Source: Alteromonas sp. ALT199 (lineage in GTDB: Bacteria > Pseudomonadota > Gammaproteobacteria > Enterobacterales > Alteromonadaceae). Taken from it: 64,000 nucleotides of DNA. The stretch is from positions 577 through 64,576 of the forward strand of contig NZ_JAHHDX010000076.1 in assembly GCF_018619335.1 (NCBI RefSeq), read 5' to 3'. The notes below the pieces were generated by a model that was not told the DNA's origin, made no database searches, and saw only the letters and a program-made list of their open reading frames with translations. The first letter of the stretch is position 1; each line of letters begins with the position of its first letter. The translations under genes and the position numbers were made by a program. Positions 30,302-39,619 of the stretch are shown one piece after another.

Positions 30302-31605
30302 CAGGCGTCTCCTTGCTGAAGTGCCTGCATACGAAGTGCAACGGCCTGCTCGTGGGCGTCTAACCCTTCTGCTGCTGCTAGTGCCATAATAGCAGGGCCT
30401 AAATTGCGCATGCCGTCTTCACTTAGCTCTTGAATGGTGTAGCGACGCATAAAGTCCAACAGACCAAGGCTAGAATAGTTCTTAGCATAGCCATAGGTTG
30501 GCAGTACGTGGTTAGTGCCTGACGCATAATCACCAGCAGACTCTGGCGACCAAGGGCCTAAGAAAATAGAGCCTGCATACTTAATTTTTGGTAGATAATC
30601 GCGGGCATTCTCGATTTGCACGATTAAGTGTTCGGCCGCGTAAGCGTTGCTTGCTTCAATAGCCTGTTCAATTGAATCGGCCAATATATAACGTGCATTT
30701 TCCATAGCCGGGCGCGCAATTTCAGCGCGAGACAGCGTAGCTAGTTGGCGTTCAACCGCCGCTTTTGCTTCTTCGATAAGCGTGGCGCTGTTAGATACTA
30801 AAATAGCCTGCGAGTCTGGACCGTGCTCTGCTTGAGAAAGTAAGTCTGACGCTACAAACTCAGGGTTTGCGAATTCATCGGCTAGAACCAATACCTCTGA
30901 CGGGCCAGCCGGCATATCAATGGCCGCACCATCTGCGCGTTGGCTAACTTGTTGTTTAGCTTCAGTCACAAAACTATTGCCTGGGCCGAAAATTTTATCG
31001 ACTTGCGGGATAGTTTCAGTACCTAGTGCCATGGCTGCAACCGCTTGTGCTCCGCCGCATAAGAAAATATTGTCAATGCCGCATTTTCTTGCCGCATAGG
31101 CAATTTCAGGCGCGATAAGCTGTTCTTTGTTTGGCGGTGTACACAGTAGTTTGTTCTCACAACCTGCCACTAACGCTGGTACACCAAGCATTAGCACAGT
31201 AGAAGGAAGCGGTGCGCTTCCACCCGGAATATAAAGCCCTACAGCATCAAGCGATGTAAAGCGAAGCTCGCATTTAACCCCAGGTGTGGTGGTGAGTGTA
31301 ATATCACTAGGAACTTGGGCTTCGTGGAAGGCTTTAATGTTGTTAAACGCCGTGTCGATAGCGCTTGCTACTTCTGGCGTTACTTTAGCCGCAAGGGCGT
31401 CGATATTTTCTTGCGAGAGCACAAGGTTAGTTAGGTCGGGGCAATCAAACTTACGAGTATAGTCGAGTACTGCCGCATCACCTTCTACTTCAACGCGGGC
31501 GATAATGTCGCCCACGGTTTGCTTTAACTGTTGGCTATTGGCCATAGCCGGGCGGGCTAGCGCCTGTTTTTTCTCATTTGCCGAGAGAGATGACCAAGTA
31601 ATCAT
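30301..31605 (-). CDS. hisD: Histidinol dehydrogenase
   Basis: 434 residues. Oxidises L-histidinol to histidine in two NAD-dependent steps. Visible: LYIPGGSAPLPSTVLMLGVP, IFGPGNSFVTEAKQ, DMPAGPSEVLVLAD, LLSQAEHGPDSQA (zinc ligand Gln/His) and the late GTNHVLPTYGYA. It lies 13 bp after the disrupted hisG. Confidence 0.97.
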   Translation of the reverse strand: MITWSSLSANEKKQALARPAMANSQQLKQTVGDIIARVEVEGDAAVLDYTRKFDCPDLTNLVLSQENIDALAAKVTPEVASAIDTAFNNIKAFHEAQVPSDITLTTTPGVKCELRFTSLDAVGLYIPGGSAPLPSTVLMLGVPALVAGCENKLLCTPPNKEQLIAPEIAYAARKCGIDNIFLCGGAQAVAAMALGTETIPQVDKIFGPGNSFVTEAKQQVSQRADGAAIDMPAGPSEVLVLADEFANPEFVASDLLSQAEHGPDSQAILVSNSATLIEEAKAAVERQLATLSRAEIARPAMENARYILADSIEQAIEASNAYAAEHLIVQIENARDYLPKIKYAGSIFLGPWSPESAGDYASGTNHVLPTYGYAKNYSSLGLLDFMRRYTIQELSEDGMRNLGPAIMALAAAEGLDAHEQAVALRMQALQQGDA

Positions 31606-31618
31606 AATCGTCTGCCTT

Positions 31619-32520
31619 TTAGCCCATCATTTTTTCGATTGGCATTACAAGAATAGAGCTACAACCAAGGGCTTTAAGCTTTTCCATGGTTTCCCAGAAT
31701 AAGGTTTCTGTAGAAACTACGTGGATAGCAACTTGCTCTTCATTTCCAGCTAATGGAAGCACCGTCGGGTTTTCAGCACCTGGAAGTAGGCTTTTAACCT
31801 GCTCTAAATAGGCTTTAGGTGCATGCAGCATGATGTACTTGCTTTCTTTTGCTAGTAATACCCCATCAGCACGAGGCATTAGGCGATTGACCAATGTTAT
31901 TTTCTCGTCGCTAAGTTCGCTGTCGGTACGCTTGATAAGTACTGCCTTACTGCGGAAGATAACATCTTTTTCCACAAGACCATTTGCTTCAAGGGTTGCG
32001 CCTGTTGATACTAGGTCACAAATAGCGTCAGCGACACCAGCTCTAGGTGCTACTTCTACTGAGCCCTGCAGCATTACAGCTTTTGCGTTAATGCCTTGGT
32101 CTTTGAAGTAGCGCTCAAGAAGGTAAGGGTAAGTAGTTGCTACTTTTTTGCCTTCTAAAGACTTAATGCCGTCGTAATCCATTCATTGGGTACGGCAATT
32201 GATAGTCTGCAGCCGCCGTAATCTAAACGACGTAATACTTCATACTCGAACGGTTTACCTGCCGCTTTGCGTTCCAGCATTTTTTCTTCAAGCTCGTTTT
32301 CACCAATGAAGCCAAGGTCACAAACGCCGTCCATAACAAGGCCTGGAATATCGTCGTCACGTACGCGAAGTAAATCGATTGGCTCGTTCGTTGAGTGCGC
32401 AATCAGCAGGCGATCACGAATGTTCAATTTAATGCCGATAGCTTTAAGAAGCGCGATGCTATCATCACTTAAGCGACCTGATTTTTGTACGGCAATTCGA
32501 AGTCTGTTGCTGTTACTCAT
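31619..32520 (-). pseudogene. hisG: ATP phosphoribosyltransferase with a one-base frameshift
   Basis: The first enzyme of the pathway. The first frame (32520 to 32155) encodes [23 protein letters not shown] and [18 protein letters not shown] and then leaves the homologous sequence. A second frame from 32182 continues with [40 protein letters not shown] and [16 protein letters not shown] through the C-terminal regulatory domain. The minus-strand join reads TGGATTACGAC; TGGGATTACGAC would join W-D-Y-D in frame. Adding one base makes 903 nt, i.e. 300 residues, against 299 in E. coli. So one G appears to be missing. It may be real (histidine auxotrophy) or a sequencing error. Confidence 0.9.
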
Positions 32521-32570
32521 TGAAACGTTCCTTACACGTTGTATTTTAACTTTTGATTGCGCCTAAAACG

Positions 32571-32600
32571 AAAAACCCCCGGAAGTTTCCTTCCGAGGGT
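32571..32600 (-). terminator. Attenuator terminator of the his operon
   Basis: On the minus strand ACCCTCGGAAG-GAAA-CTTCCGGGGGT followed by TTTTT. It sits between the His-rich leader peptide and hisG. Upstream, GGAAGG (32641-32646 complement) and CCTTCC (32626-32631) form a competing hairpin; the latter can also pair with the GGAAGG of the terminator arm, giving the classic 1:2 + 3:4 versus 2:3 choice. Confidence 0.9.
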
Positions 32601-32663
32601 CGAGAATTTTTCTATCTGCGCCGTTGGAAGGAAATATAGACCTTCCAGCACGAACCTGAAAGG

Positions 32664-32708
32664 TTATGCTTTGTGATGGTGGTGATGTTTCGCTGCGCAG
32701 TTAATCAT
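32664..32708 (-). CDS. hisL: his operon leader peptide
   Basis: 14 residues, MINCAAKHHHHHKA, with five consecutive His codons. It lies just before the attenuator hairpins and the his structural genes. Ribosome stalling at the His codons when charged His-tRNA is scarce would favour the antiterminator. This is the standard his leader organisation, seen directly in the sequence. Confidence 0.93.
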   Translation of the reverse strand: MINCAAKHHHHHKA

Positions 32709-32744
32709 TTTGGTGAATCTAATTCCTAATTTCGAACGGCTGAA

Positions 32745-32773
32745 ACATTAGCGGTTTGAGCATCGATTTGCAA
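32745..32773 (-). promoter_or_regulatory. Probable sigma-70 promoter of the his operon
   Basis: On the minus strand TTGCAA, 17 bases, TAATGT. The -10 box ends 37 bp before the hisL start codon. Spacing and position fit; the boxes match the consensus imperfectly. Confidence 0.45.
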
Positions 32774-32917
32774 GGCAAAAGTGAACTCTTTTGATACATT
32801 AACTCTAAATTAATATACATATAATAAAACAATTCGTTATGAACTAGTTGTGAACCATAATTTTAAGCACCACTTTGCCGATAAATTATATAACACGTAC
32901 ACATTTTAGGAGGGCGT

Positions 32918-33157
32918 ATGAGCAACGATTTACTGTTTCCCATTTTGCCTCGCAATACCAAAGTGCCGGTGGAACCCGATGAGCGGGTTAAGAAAGTGCA
33001 GAAGACAAAGAAGTCTGAGCATCTCAGTGAAGAAGATCGCGACAACTACCAAGACATAAAACGCACAGAGGTGGTCGATGCATCAATCGAGAGCTCGAAA
33101 GACAAAGAGCGAGAAAGTAACAATGGCGGGCTTAAGCATATCGATATTGATGTTTAG
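32918..33157 (+). CDS. Uncharacterised charged 79-residue protein
   Basis: Starts after a strong TAGGAGGG ribosome site. N terminus MSNDLLFPILPRNTKVPV, then a highly charged Lys/Glu/Asp/Ser-rich body, probably disordered. No signal peptide or membrane segment. Family not recognised. Convergent with the ParA gene 15 bp downstream. Confidence 0.7.
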   Translation: MSNDLLFPILPRNTKVPVEPDERVKKVQKTKKSEHLSEEDRDNYQDIKRTEVVDASIESSKDKERESNNGGLKHIDIDV

Positions 33158-33172
33158 GTAATTCTAGTAGCA

Positions 33173-33946
33173 TTACGCTTTCTCTGCGTTTAGCTCGTCA
33201 AATAACGCCTCGATTTGCCTTGTGACTTTGTGTTTAGGCAAATAGAAGGGCAGCGGCACACGTTTAGAATGAGACTCTTTCACCTTCACCGTAGCACTTA
33301 TATAGCTCTCTAACACTGGCAACCCTTGTTGTTTGAGCGATTGCACTAGTTCTGTAGGCAGCTTTGCTTGACTATTGAATTGATTAACTACAATACCCAA
33401 CAAGCGAAGTTCTGGGTTATGGTCTTCTTTAAGTTCTGTTGCATTCTCAAGTAAGTGCTCGATAGCTTGTGCGGAAAAGTCATCACAATCAAAAGGTACA
33501 CAAAAGCCATCTGCAGCAATAAGTGCCGCTTTTGAATAGAAATTAAAATTCGGTGGCGTATCAATATAGATGTTGTCGAATTCGCCCTTTAACTCTTTTA
33601 ATGCGTCCCTGAGTTTAAAAATTTTGTACCGAGATTCGAGTTCTCGCTCTACGTCAGCTAAGGCTGGTGAGGACGGCATGACGAAGAGGTTTTCAAAAGG
33701 CGTGGGGTGAACGAACTCCTTAGGTTTCTTTGCGGTTCTAAATATTCCCACAACTTGTTTGAACATATCGGCAACAGTAAGGCTTTGTTCACTGACGTTA
33801 AACCCCACGTAGTGAGTGCTATTTCCTTGAGCGTCTAAGTCTACTAATAAGGTCTTGTAACCCAGTTTGGCGCTTTGAGCGGCTAGGTTAGTGCTTATAG
33901 TAGATTTGCCCACGCCGCCTTTTTGGTTAAACACCACGGTAATCAT
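33173..33946 (-). CDS. ParA/Soj-family partition-type ATPase, orphan
   Basis: 257 residues. Deviant Walker A FNQKGGVGKSTISTNLA (about 6-22) with the signature Lys, Walker A' TLLVDLDAQGNSTH, and Walker B NIYIDTPPNF. Such ATPases position DNA or protein cargo on the nucleoid. No parB, parS-like repeat or chemotaxis partner is adjacent, so it may serve some other cargo. It is not the chromosomal parA, which sits near the origin with gid genes. Confidence 0.9.
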   Translation of the reverse strand: MITVVFNQKGGVGKSTISTNLAAQSAKLGYKTLLVDLDAQGNSTHYVGFNVSEQSLTVADMFKQVVGIFRTAKKPKEFVHPTPFENLFVMPSSPALADVERELESRYKIFKLRDALKELKGEFDNIYIDTPPNFNFYSKAALIAADGFCVPFDCDDFSAQAIEHLLENATELKEDHNPELRLLGIVVNQFNSQAKLPTELVQSLKQQGLPVLESYISATVKVKESHSKRVPLPFYLPKHKVTRQIEALFDELNAEKA

Positions 33947-34064
33947 AAAAAATCCCTTTGCTAAACATGTTAAAATATGCCCAATTAAAAGCGTTTATGC
34001 AAAACCTTGTCTAAGGTTTAATGGCAGCCAGACTTGGCAAGCTCGCGGTAAAAAATGCCAGCGA

Positions 34065-34098
34065 AAATAAAAAGGCCTCTTGCATTCAAGAGGCCTTT
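34065..34098 (-). terminator. Terminator after the SYLF lipoprotein gene
   Basis: 12-bp stem AAAGGCCTCTTG/CAAGAGGCCTTT around CATT. On the minus strand it is followed by a T-rich run. It lies 52 bp past the stop at 34150. Confidence 0.9.
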
Positions 34099-34149
34099 GG
34101 TTGTTTGAAGCACTAATCGCTACTGCGATTAGGCATAGCTAGGGCAGAA

Positions 34150-34722
34150 TCAGTTTAGTTCTTTATCTACCCAAAATTTTGTGCCTTTTACAGTGGCCTG
34201 TAAAGTAAGACCGCTTTCAGTCATGGTGTAAACCGTTACATTACCAAGATAACCTTCGCCTTCTGCAGAAGCGCCTTTATTACCTGCTTTTGCCGCTACA
34301 TCTGCATTTCCGCCAACAGTCCAGCCGTTCTCGATAAAATAGTTCATCGCTTTTTGAGTGTGGAAAACCATTACAACTCGGTAATCTTTAGCGCCCAGCC
34401 CTATACCAACACCACCCTCAGCCATATTCATATAGGTTTTTGCGCCGGTAACGTTATTGTTTACTACACCGTAACCAGTGCCCGCAGCAACAAAAAATAC
34501 GTTAATGTTGGCGTTAGTGAAGACGGCGTAGCCCGCCGCGTCCCTGACTTGAGAGCGCGTATCTGGTTTCTCAGAATAAAGACGTGCAAGCGCGTTCTCC
34601 TGCATATCTAAGATCGCTTGTTGCTTTTCAGCAACAGTACCATCTCCCATAGAAGCACAAGCTGTTAAAGCCAAAACGGCAGCCAAAAATACAGACTTAA
34701 TAGCTAACTTACTCATTCTCAT
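34150..34722 (-). CDS. SYLF (Ysc84-type) domain lipoprotein
   Basis: 190 residues. Signal peptide with lipobox ALTAC places it as a lipoprotein anchored through Cys22. The SYLF-like region includes AAGYAVFTNANINVFFVAAG, GYGVVNN, GGVGIGLGAKDYRVVMVF and ends FWVDKEL. Bacterial homologues are abundant in marine and soil bacteria; phosphoinositide binding is known for eukaryotic Ysc84, but the bacterial role is not clear. The ATG follows AAGGAGA at good spacing. It has its own terminator. Confidence 0.88.
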   Translation of the reverse strand: MRMSKLAIKSVFLAAVLALTACASMGDGTVAEKQQAILDMQENALARLYSEKPDTRSQVRDAAGYAVFTNANINVFFVAAGTGYGVVNNNVTGAKTYMNMAEGGVGIGLGAKDYRVVMVFHTQKAMNYFIENGWTVGGNADVAAKAGNKGASAEGEGYLGNVTVYTMTESGLTLQATVKGTKFWVDKELN

Positions 34723-34984
34723 GCAATTCTCCTTAGCATGTAGGTATTTTACAATCTACAACGAAAGACCACTTTCACTGTTTGTAATTCAATAAAAAAC
34801 CGAGTTTAATTTTCTTACATGCTTTCTACGCAAAAAGTGTGCTAATTAGCGCAGCTGTAACATCATTTTTCACCTCCTCTTTTAAAAGGAGGAAAGGAGA
34901 AAACCGCGTTTAACGTGCGAAGCTAAATTATTCCTCAAAAATATCAACCAAACCTTATGTTTTCCATTTTGAAAATTTCATGAA

Positions 34985-35686
34985 TTAGTTGTCTCTGTCA
35001 TATTCGGTATTTAATGGCACTTTTCTTTCATAAAGAACGTTCATTTTTCTATGATCGAAACTTAAGAAAAACAGAGCCTTCAAGTACTGGTTTAATATTG
35101 CTTGTCTAAAAATACCATTTTTAACAAACCGGACGGCGGAAGTGGTACTGGTAGCACCTAGTCTTATGCTCTTGTGCTTTTTCAACATTTTACAAAGTAA
35201 AGTATCTTCAAAAATATCGACTTCCGGTAAGGGAAGCTTTTCTTTTAAAATCATAGCGCGAGCAAAAATGCAGTGATCTAAATAATAGATCTTCTTCTTA
35301 TCTCCTCGAACATTATTGGAATACCAGGAAGTGAACTTTAGTGCAGGGTGTTTTACATCGAATTGATGTGTGAACCCACCCCAAACCACTTCTTCGCTAA
35401 TTTGATTGAGTTGGGCTAACGCATCTTCAGATAAAACACTGCGAGGGTGATGAAGCACAATCCAATCTCCAGTTGCAGCTTCAATACCTAAATTTAGTCT
35501 GGCAGAACGAGATTGCGTGTCGGTTTGAATAAATTTGTCAGCGTATTCTTTCGCGATCTCTGCTGTTCCATCACAACTAAAGGAGTCAACAATAACTAAT
35601 TCTGCCTCTTTAGGAATACTTTTGAGAACTTTTCTAAAGTAAGTGCTTCTCCCTTCATTAAGGGTGGGGATGACGATAGTAATCAT
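34985..35686 (-). CDS. Family 2 glycosyltransferase, TIGR04283-like
   Basis: 233 residues from the ATG at 35686 (MITIVIPTLNEG), the usual start of this fold; an upstream in-frame ATG adds 27 basic, poorly conserved residues. Nucleotide-binding VIPTLNEG and VDSFSCDGT, a WIVLHHPRSVLS segment where a DXD is expected, and a C-terminal FEDTLLCKMLKKH helix resemble the small soluble 'rSAM/selenodomain-associated transferase 2' group (TIGR04283). It has no membrane helix. It is divergent from the glycosyltransferase operon at 35.9 kb and probably works with it. Acceptor unknown. Confidence 0.8.
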   Translation of the reverse strand: MITIVIPTLNEGRSTYFRKVLKSIPKEAELVIVDSFSCDGTAEIAKEYADKFIQTDTQSRSARLNLGIEAATGDWIVLHHPRSVLSEDALAQLNQISEEVVWGGFTHQFDVKHPALKFTSWYSNNVRGDKKKIYYLDHCIFARAMILKEKLPLPEVDIFEDTLLCKMLKKHKSIRLGATSTTSAVRFVKNGIFRQAILNQYLKALFFLSFDHRKMNVLYERKVPLNTEYDRDN

Positions 35687-35895
35687 TGTGTACTTTTTGT
35701 TTTTACGAAAGTGATGGGAAAAGTTTATCTTCCTATTTCGCCTGTATCTTTCACAAAAGTACGGCATTTATAACAAAACTATCATCAAGATAAGGTTATT
35801 TTCTCACTTTAGAGTTTGGCTATTGCCTCGTCAAAAATCCTCAATCAGACTCCATCAAAAGTTATCAACCTCACACTTAAATTTGGGATAATTTG

Positions 35896-36750
35896 ATGAG
35901 TCATAAAAATAAGATAATCAGTAAAAAAGTGGTTTTGTGTATGCTGGGTTCAAGCATATTACTTGGTTTGTTTAGCCATCAATCGTACGCTGGGGCTTGG
36001 GTGGCTGATAAGGGTAAAGGTTACAATAAGCTTTCTTACAACACATATAATGCCGATGAATTTGAGGGCGACAATACTGATTTTGGTGAATTCGATAGTT
36101 CCTCCACGACATTGTATGCAGAATATGGATTAGGCAATAATTTTGGGCTTTTCGGATCGCTTTCATATCAAGATTTAGAGCAGACAGATTCTAGCGACGT
36201 TGCAACAACAGGAAATGGCTTTAGCGATTTAGAGCTTGGTGTGAAATATCAGTGGCAGGCCGAACCATTCGTGCTTACTACTTCTCTTCTTGTAAAGCTT
36301 CCTTATCTCTATGACGAGAATAAGCCTTTACCTACTGGTAATGGTCAAGAAGATGTTGAATTCAAGGTGCTTGTAGGTAAAAGCCTTTATCCATATGGTT
36401 ATCTTGGTGTGGAAGCGGGCTATCGTTATCGCGCAGATGCTCCTTCCGACGAATATAGGTACTTAGTAGAGTACGGCTACTCATTTAATAAAAACGTATA
36501 TGTACGTACCAAATTAGACGGCATTCTAAGTGCAAAAAATGCGGATGACGCACCACTTTCACAGACGGGGAGTCTACTTCTTGTGCCTGAATTCGATTTA
36601 GGTAAGTTAGAAATGACAGTGGGCTACAACTTTGACAGTAACCGCGGCGGCTCACAGTGGGGCCTAGAATTTACCTATACTGACGAAATCTATGGTGACA
36701 ACGCGCTTCAGGGTGAAACTTTTTCTCTAGGAATTACTCGTGTTTTCTAA
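35896..36750 (+). CDS. Outer-membrane beta-barrel protein
   Basis: 284 residues. Signal peptide (cleavage after SYA-G) then alternating strands rich in Tyr, Gly and Asp, ending with ...SLGITRVF, a C-terminal Phe typical of barrel assembly. Repeated strand motifs such as YAEYGLGNNFGLFGSLSYQD and VEAGYRYRADAP resemble transporter/MetA-type porins of gammaproteobacteria. It is the first gene of a six-gene plus-strand operon. The stop overlaps the next start by 11 bp. Confidence 0.75.
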   Translation: MSHKNKIISKKVVLCMLGSSILLGLFSHQSYAGAWVADKGKGYNKLSYNTYNADEFEGDNTDFGEFDSSSTTLYAEYGLGNNFGLFGSLSYQDLEQTDSSDVATTGNGFSDLELGVKYQWQAEPFVLTTSLLVKLPYLYDENKPLPTGNGQEDVEFKVLVGKSLYPYGYLGVEAGYRYRADAPSDEYRYLVEYGYSFNKNVYVRTKLDGILSAKNADDAPLSQTGSLLLVPEFDLGKLEMTVGYNFDSNRGGSQWGLEFTYTDEIYGDNALQGETFSLGITRVF

Positions 36751-38260
36751 TGAACTACCACTTTGGGGAGCGGTAGTTCTCGCTCTCCATTTTCTCCTAC
36801 TTTTTGTACTTTGTGCTTTTGGAACCCATCGGTTGTCTATGGTGCTTCGCTGGTTTAAATATCGCGATGACCAGCCACCTGTGTTGTCAAAATTTACGAC
36901 TCTTCCAAATATTACGGTGCAAATTCCTTTGTATAACGAGCGAATGGTGGCCGTACGTATCGTAGATGCAGTCTGTGGTTTTGACTACCCAAAAGAAAAA
37001 CTCCAAATTCAAATCGTTGATGATTCCACTGATGAAACATTTGATATCGTTTCCCATAGGGTTAAATTCTATCAAGACATGGATGTAAATATTCAACATG
37101 TGACGCGAAATAACCGAGCAGGTTATAAAGCTGGAGCATTAAAAGAAGCAATGGAAAGTGCAACTGGCGAATTCATCGCTATTTTTGACGCAGATTTTAT
37201 CCCAGAGCCCGACTTATTAATGAAAACGGTCGATGTTTTTACAGACAGTCGTGTAGGAATGGTTCAGTACCGCTGGGAGCACTTAAACAAGCACAGTAAC
37301 TTACTAAATGAAACCCAAGCGATGATGCTAGATGCTCATTTTAGTTTAGAGCAAACGGTACGCGCGAACAGTGGGATGCTTTTAAACTTTAACGGTACTG
37401 CGGGAATGTGGAGAACGAAAGCCATTATTGATGCAGGCCATTGGAGTGCAGACACTTTAACTGAAGATCTTGATTTGAGTTATCGAGCGCAGTTAAAAGG
37501 CTGGAAAATGCATTATTTAAACGATGTGGTCTGTTACGGCGAGTTGCCCTCAGATATCAATGCGTTTAAAAGCCAGCAGCATAGATGGGCAAAAGGTGGG
37601 ATTCAGGTAATGCTGAAAATGCTTAAAGATGTATGGAAGGCCCCGCTGAAGCTATCGCAAAAAATTGAGTCTACGTTTCATCTAACTAACAATCTCGCTT
37701 ATCTAATAATGCTTCTTGACACATTGTTCCTGCTTCTTCCAAGTTTGTGGCTGCGAAGCGTTTACCAAACAGACTCCATGTTGTGGTTTGATGTTCCACT
37801 ACTTTTGTTGAGTTCTGGGGGGCACCTCGTTTATTTGGCTTTCGGCCAAATCGCTCTCAAGCGGTCCTACCTAAAAGCGTTTTGTTTTATACCGCTGCTT
37901 ATCGTTATGGGAATACGACTCGCCTTTAACAATGCAAATGCGGCGCTAGAAGCACTGAAAGGATTGGAAAGCGAATTTGTGCGAACGCCCAAAAGCGGCG
38001 AATTAGATACCAATACAAGAGCACCACAAAGCAATATAAATATGAATCAAAAAGATAACCTTTCTGTTGCTTTTTATCGTGCAGTACCGCCTAAAGGCGC
38101 ATTTTTCGAACTGATGTTTGCAGTGATTTATTGCGTAGTTTTTATGTGGGCAATAGGTCAGGAATTATGGCCTCTTTTACCTTTTATAATGCTAATAATT
38201 TTAGGTTTCCTTTATGCCGCAAAGCAAAGTTTTGTCGGCAACCTCAAGCTTTCAAAATAA
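36740..38260 (+). CDS. Cellulose-synthase-like membrane GT2
   Basis: 506 residues. One N-terminal helix, then a cytoplasmic processive GT2 domain with VQIPLYNERMV, DDSTDETFD, DADFIPEPD, TEDLDLSYRA and the QxxRW signature QQHRW. Four more helices follow in the C-terminal half. It resembles CsbB/IcaA/CelA-type polymer or glucomannan synthases. The start is GTG, translationally coupled to the upstream gene. The C-terminal 130 residues are divergent. Likely role: building or priming a surface glycan; nucleotide-sugar donor not assignable. Confidence 0.85.
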   Translation: MFSNELPLWGAVVLALHFLLLFVLCAFGTHRLSMVLRWFKYRDDQPPVLSKFTTLPNITVQIPLYNERMVAVRIVDAVCGFDYPKEKLQIQIVDDSTDETFDIVSHRVKFYQDMDVNIQHVTRNNRAGYKAGALKEAMESATGEFIAIFDADFIPEPDLLMKTVDVFTDSRVGMVQYRWEHLNKHSNLLNETQAMMLDAHFSLEQTVRANSGMLLNFNGTAGMWRTKAIIDAGHWSADTLTEDLDLSYRAQLKGWKMHYLNDVVCYGELPSDINAFKSQQHRWAKGGIQVMLKMLKDVWKAPLKLSQKIESTFHLTNNLAYLIMLLDTLFLLLPSLWLRSVYQTDSMLWFDVPLLLLSSGGHLVYLAFGQIALKRSYLKAFCFIPLLIVMGIRLAFNNANAALEALKGLESEFVRTPKSGELDTNTRAPQSNINMNQKDNLSVAFYRAVPPKGAFFELMFAVIYCVVFMWAIGQELWPLLPFIMLIILGFLYAAKQSFVGNLKLSK

Positions 38261-38286
38261 CTATTTAAAACTTGAGGTTGTAAACA

Positions 38287-39615
38287 ATGACGAAACTGAT
38301 ACTGCCAGCTACCTATTCTCTGTGTCTCATTATAGGAGTAAGTAGCTTTGTCTTCGCTGAGATAGTGTGGACTGAATTTACAGATTTTCACCTTGGAACA
38401 GCGGTAGTTTGGCAGTTCACTGCTATGTTTGTTTGCATGATTGCTGCCTGGCGTTTTGGCCCACGATCTTCAAAAGTGGCGGACTACAAAGCTTTGTTAA
38501 TAATAGCGGTTGTAGTTCGCGTGTTATTAGTGGGGGTTGAACCTTACACGTCTAATGATGTGAGTCGCTACATGTTTGATGGAAAAATAGCGCTTATAGG
38601 TTTAGACCCTTACGTTGTAACACATGATGCCACCGTTTTAGCTGATTTGAAATCTGAGTGGCGACCGCCAGAAGAGCACGCTAAATACCCGACAATCTAT
38701 CCCCCAGCAGCAATTGCTCTGTTTTCTCTGTCTGCGGCATTTGGCAGCGGAAAAGCGGTATACGTTTGGAAAGTACTTTGCTTCTTTGCAAGTGTTACCA
38801 CGCTTTTCGTTATGGTTAGGTTGTTAAGGCGAAGCGGTAAACTTCATCACATAGCTTTAGTCGCACTGTCTCCAATATTGGTATTGGAGGCAGGCATAGG
38901 AGCCCACGTAGATAGCTTCACTACCTTAACCATTGTTCTTGTTTGTTATTTCTATCAGAAAAATAAAAGGGTGGCGGTTGGTATTTTTATTGGACTAGGG
39001 ATGCTGATCAAGCTTATTCCAATTGTGCTTTTGGGACCTCTAGTCCTCTCGTCTAAACGAATTCTATCAGCGGCTAAACTAGTGTTTGCTGCTATTGGAG
39101 TCTGTTGCATAGGTTATGCTACGGCACTCTTTATCGGACTAAAGCCTATTGGCAGTGCCCCTGTTTTCTTTGCTAAATGGCGAAATGCCTCGCCATTATT
39201 TGAGTGGTTAGAGCACACCGCTACTGAGCCTCAATTGCTTGCGTGTTTACTTATCATCACATGCTTCACCCTGGCAGTAGTGGGCGTTAAGTCTCTTAAG
39301 AACAATGGAATAGAGGGCGATTTACACAGTCGAGTCCTGCTGCTTCAAATTGTCATTGCTCTTCCTTTGATTATCAGTCCCGTTATTTTCCCATGGTATT
39401 TAATGCCGCTAGTACCACTCTTTGCATTACGCCCAACTTGGACGTTGGGCAGCTGGTTTCTACTTTTACCTCTTTCATATCTAGTTTTGAATGAATTCGC
39501 ACTTAATGGGATTTGGCAGCCTGTCGGGTGGGTCACTCAAGCGATTGGCATTGGCCTTGTCGCGGGCTTTCTAATTGATGTCTTCTCGTTCAAAAAAACA
39601 CGTCTGGAGAATTAA
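38287..39615 (+). CDS. Polytopic GT-C glycosyltransferase-like membrane protein
   Basis: 442 residues with about 10-11 membrane helices. A conserved periplasmic-loop motif SNDVSRYMFDGKIALIGLDP, an acidic Asp in the first loop, and YPTIYPPAAIALFSL resemble GT87/PIG-M-type mannosyltransferases that use a polyprenyl-phosphate sugar donor. Such a donor could be made by the DPM1-like protein two genes downstream. SD-like GAGGTTG lies 8 bp before the ATG. The next gene starts 4 bp after its stop. Confidence 0.75.
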   Translation: MTKLILPATYSLCLIIGVSSFVFAEIVWTEFTDFHLGTAVVWQFTAMFVCMIAAWRFGPRSSKVADYKALLIIAVVVRVLLVGVEPYTSNDVSRYMFDGKIALIGLDPYVVTHDATVLADLKSEWRPPEEHAKYPTIYPPAAIALFSLSAAFGSGKAVYVWKVLCFFASVTTLFVMVRLLRRSGKLHHIALVALSPILVLEAGIGAHVDSFTTLTIVLVCYFYQKNKRVAVGIFIGLGMLIKLIPIVLLGPLVLSSKRILSAAKLVFAAIGVCCIGYATALFIGLKPIGSAPVFFAKWRNASPLFEWLEHTATEPQLLACLLIITCFTLAVVGVKSLKNNGIEGDLHSRVLLLQIVIALPLIISPVIFPWYLMPLVPLFALRPTWTLGSWFLLLPLSYLVLNEFALNGIWQPVGWVTQAIGIGLVAGFLIDVFSFKKTRLEN

Positions 39616-39619
39616 TACA

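Noticed and set aside
32155-32182. hisG as two deliberately split genes with overlapping starts
   Set aside because: The two parts join exactly in one frame by adding a single base and restore the normal length, so frameshift is the simpler explanation.
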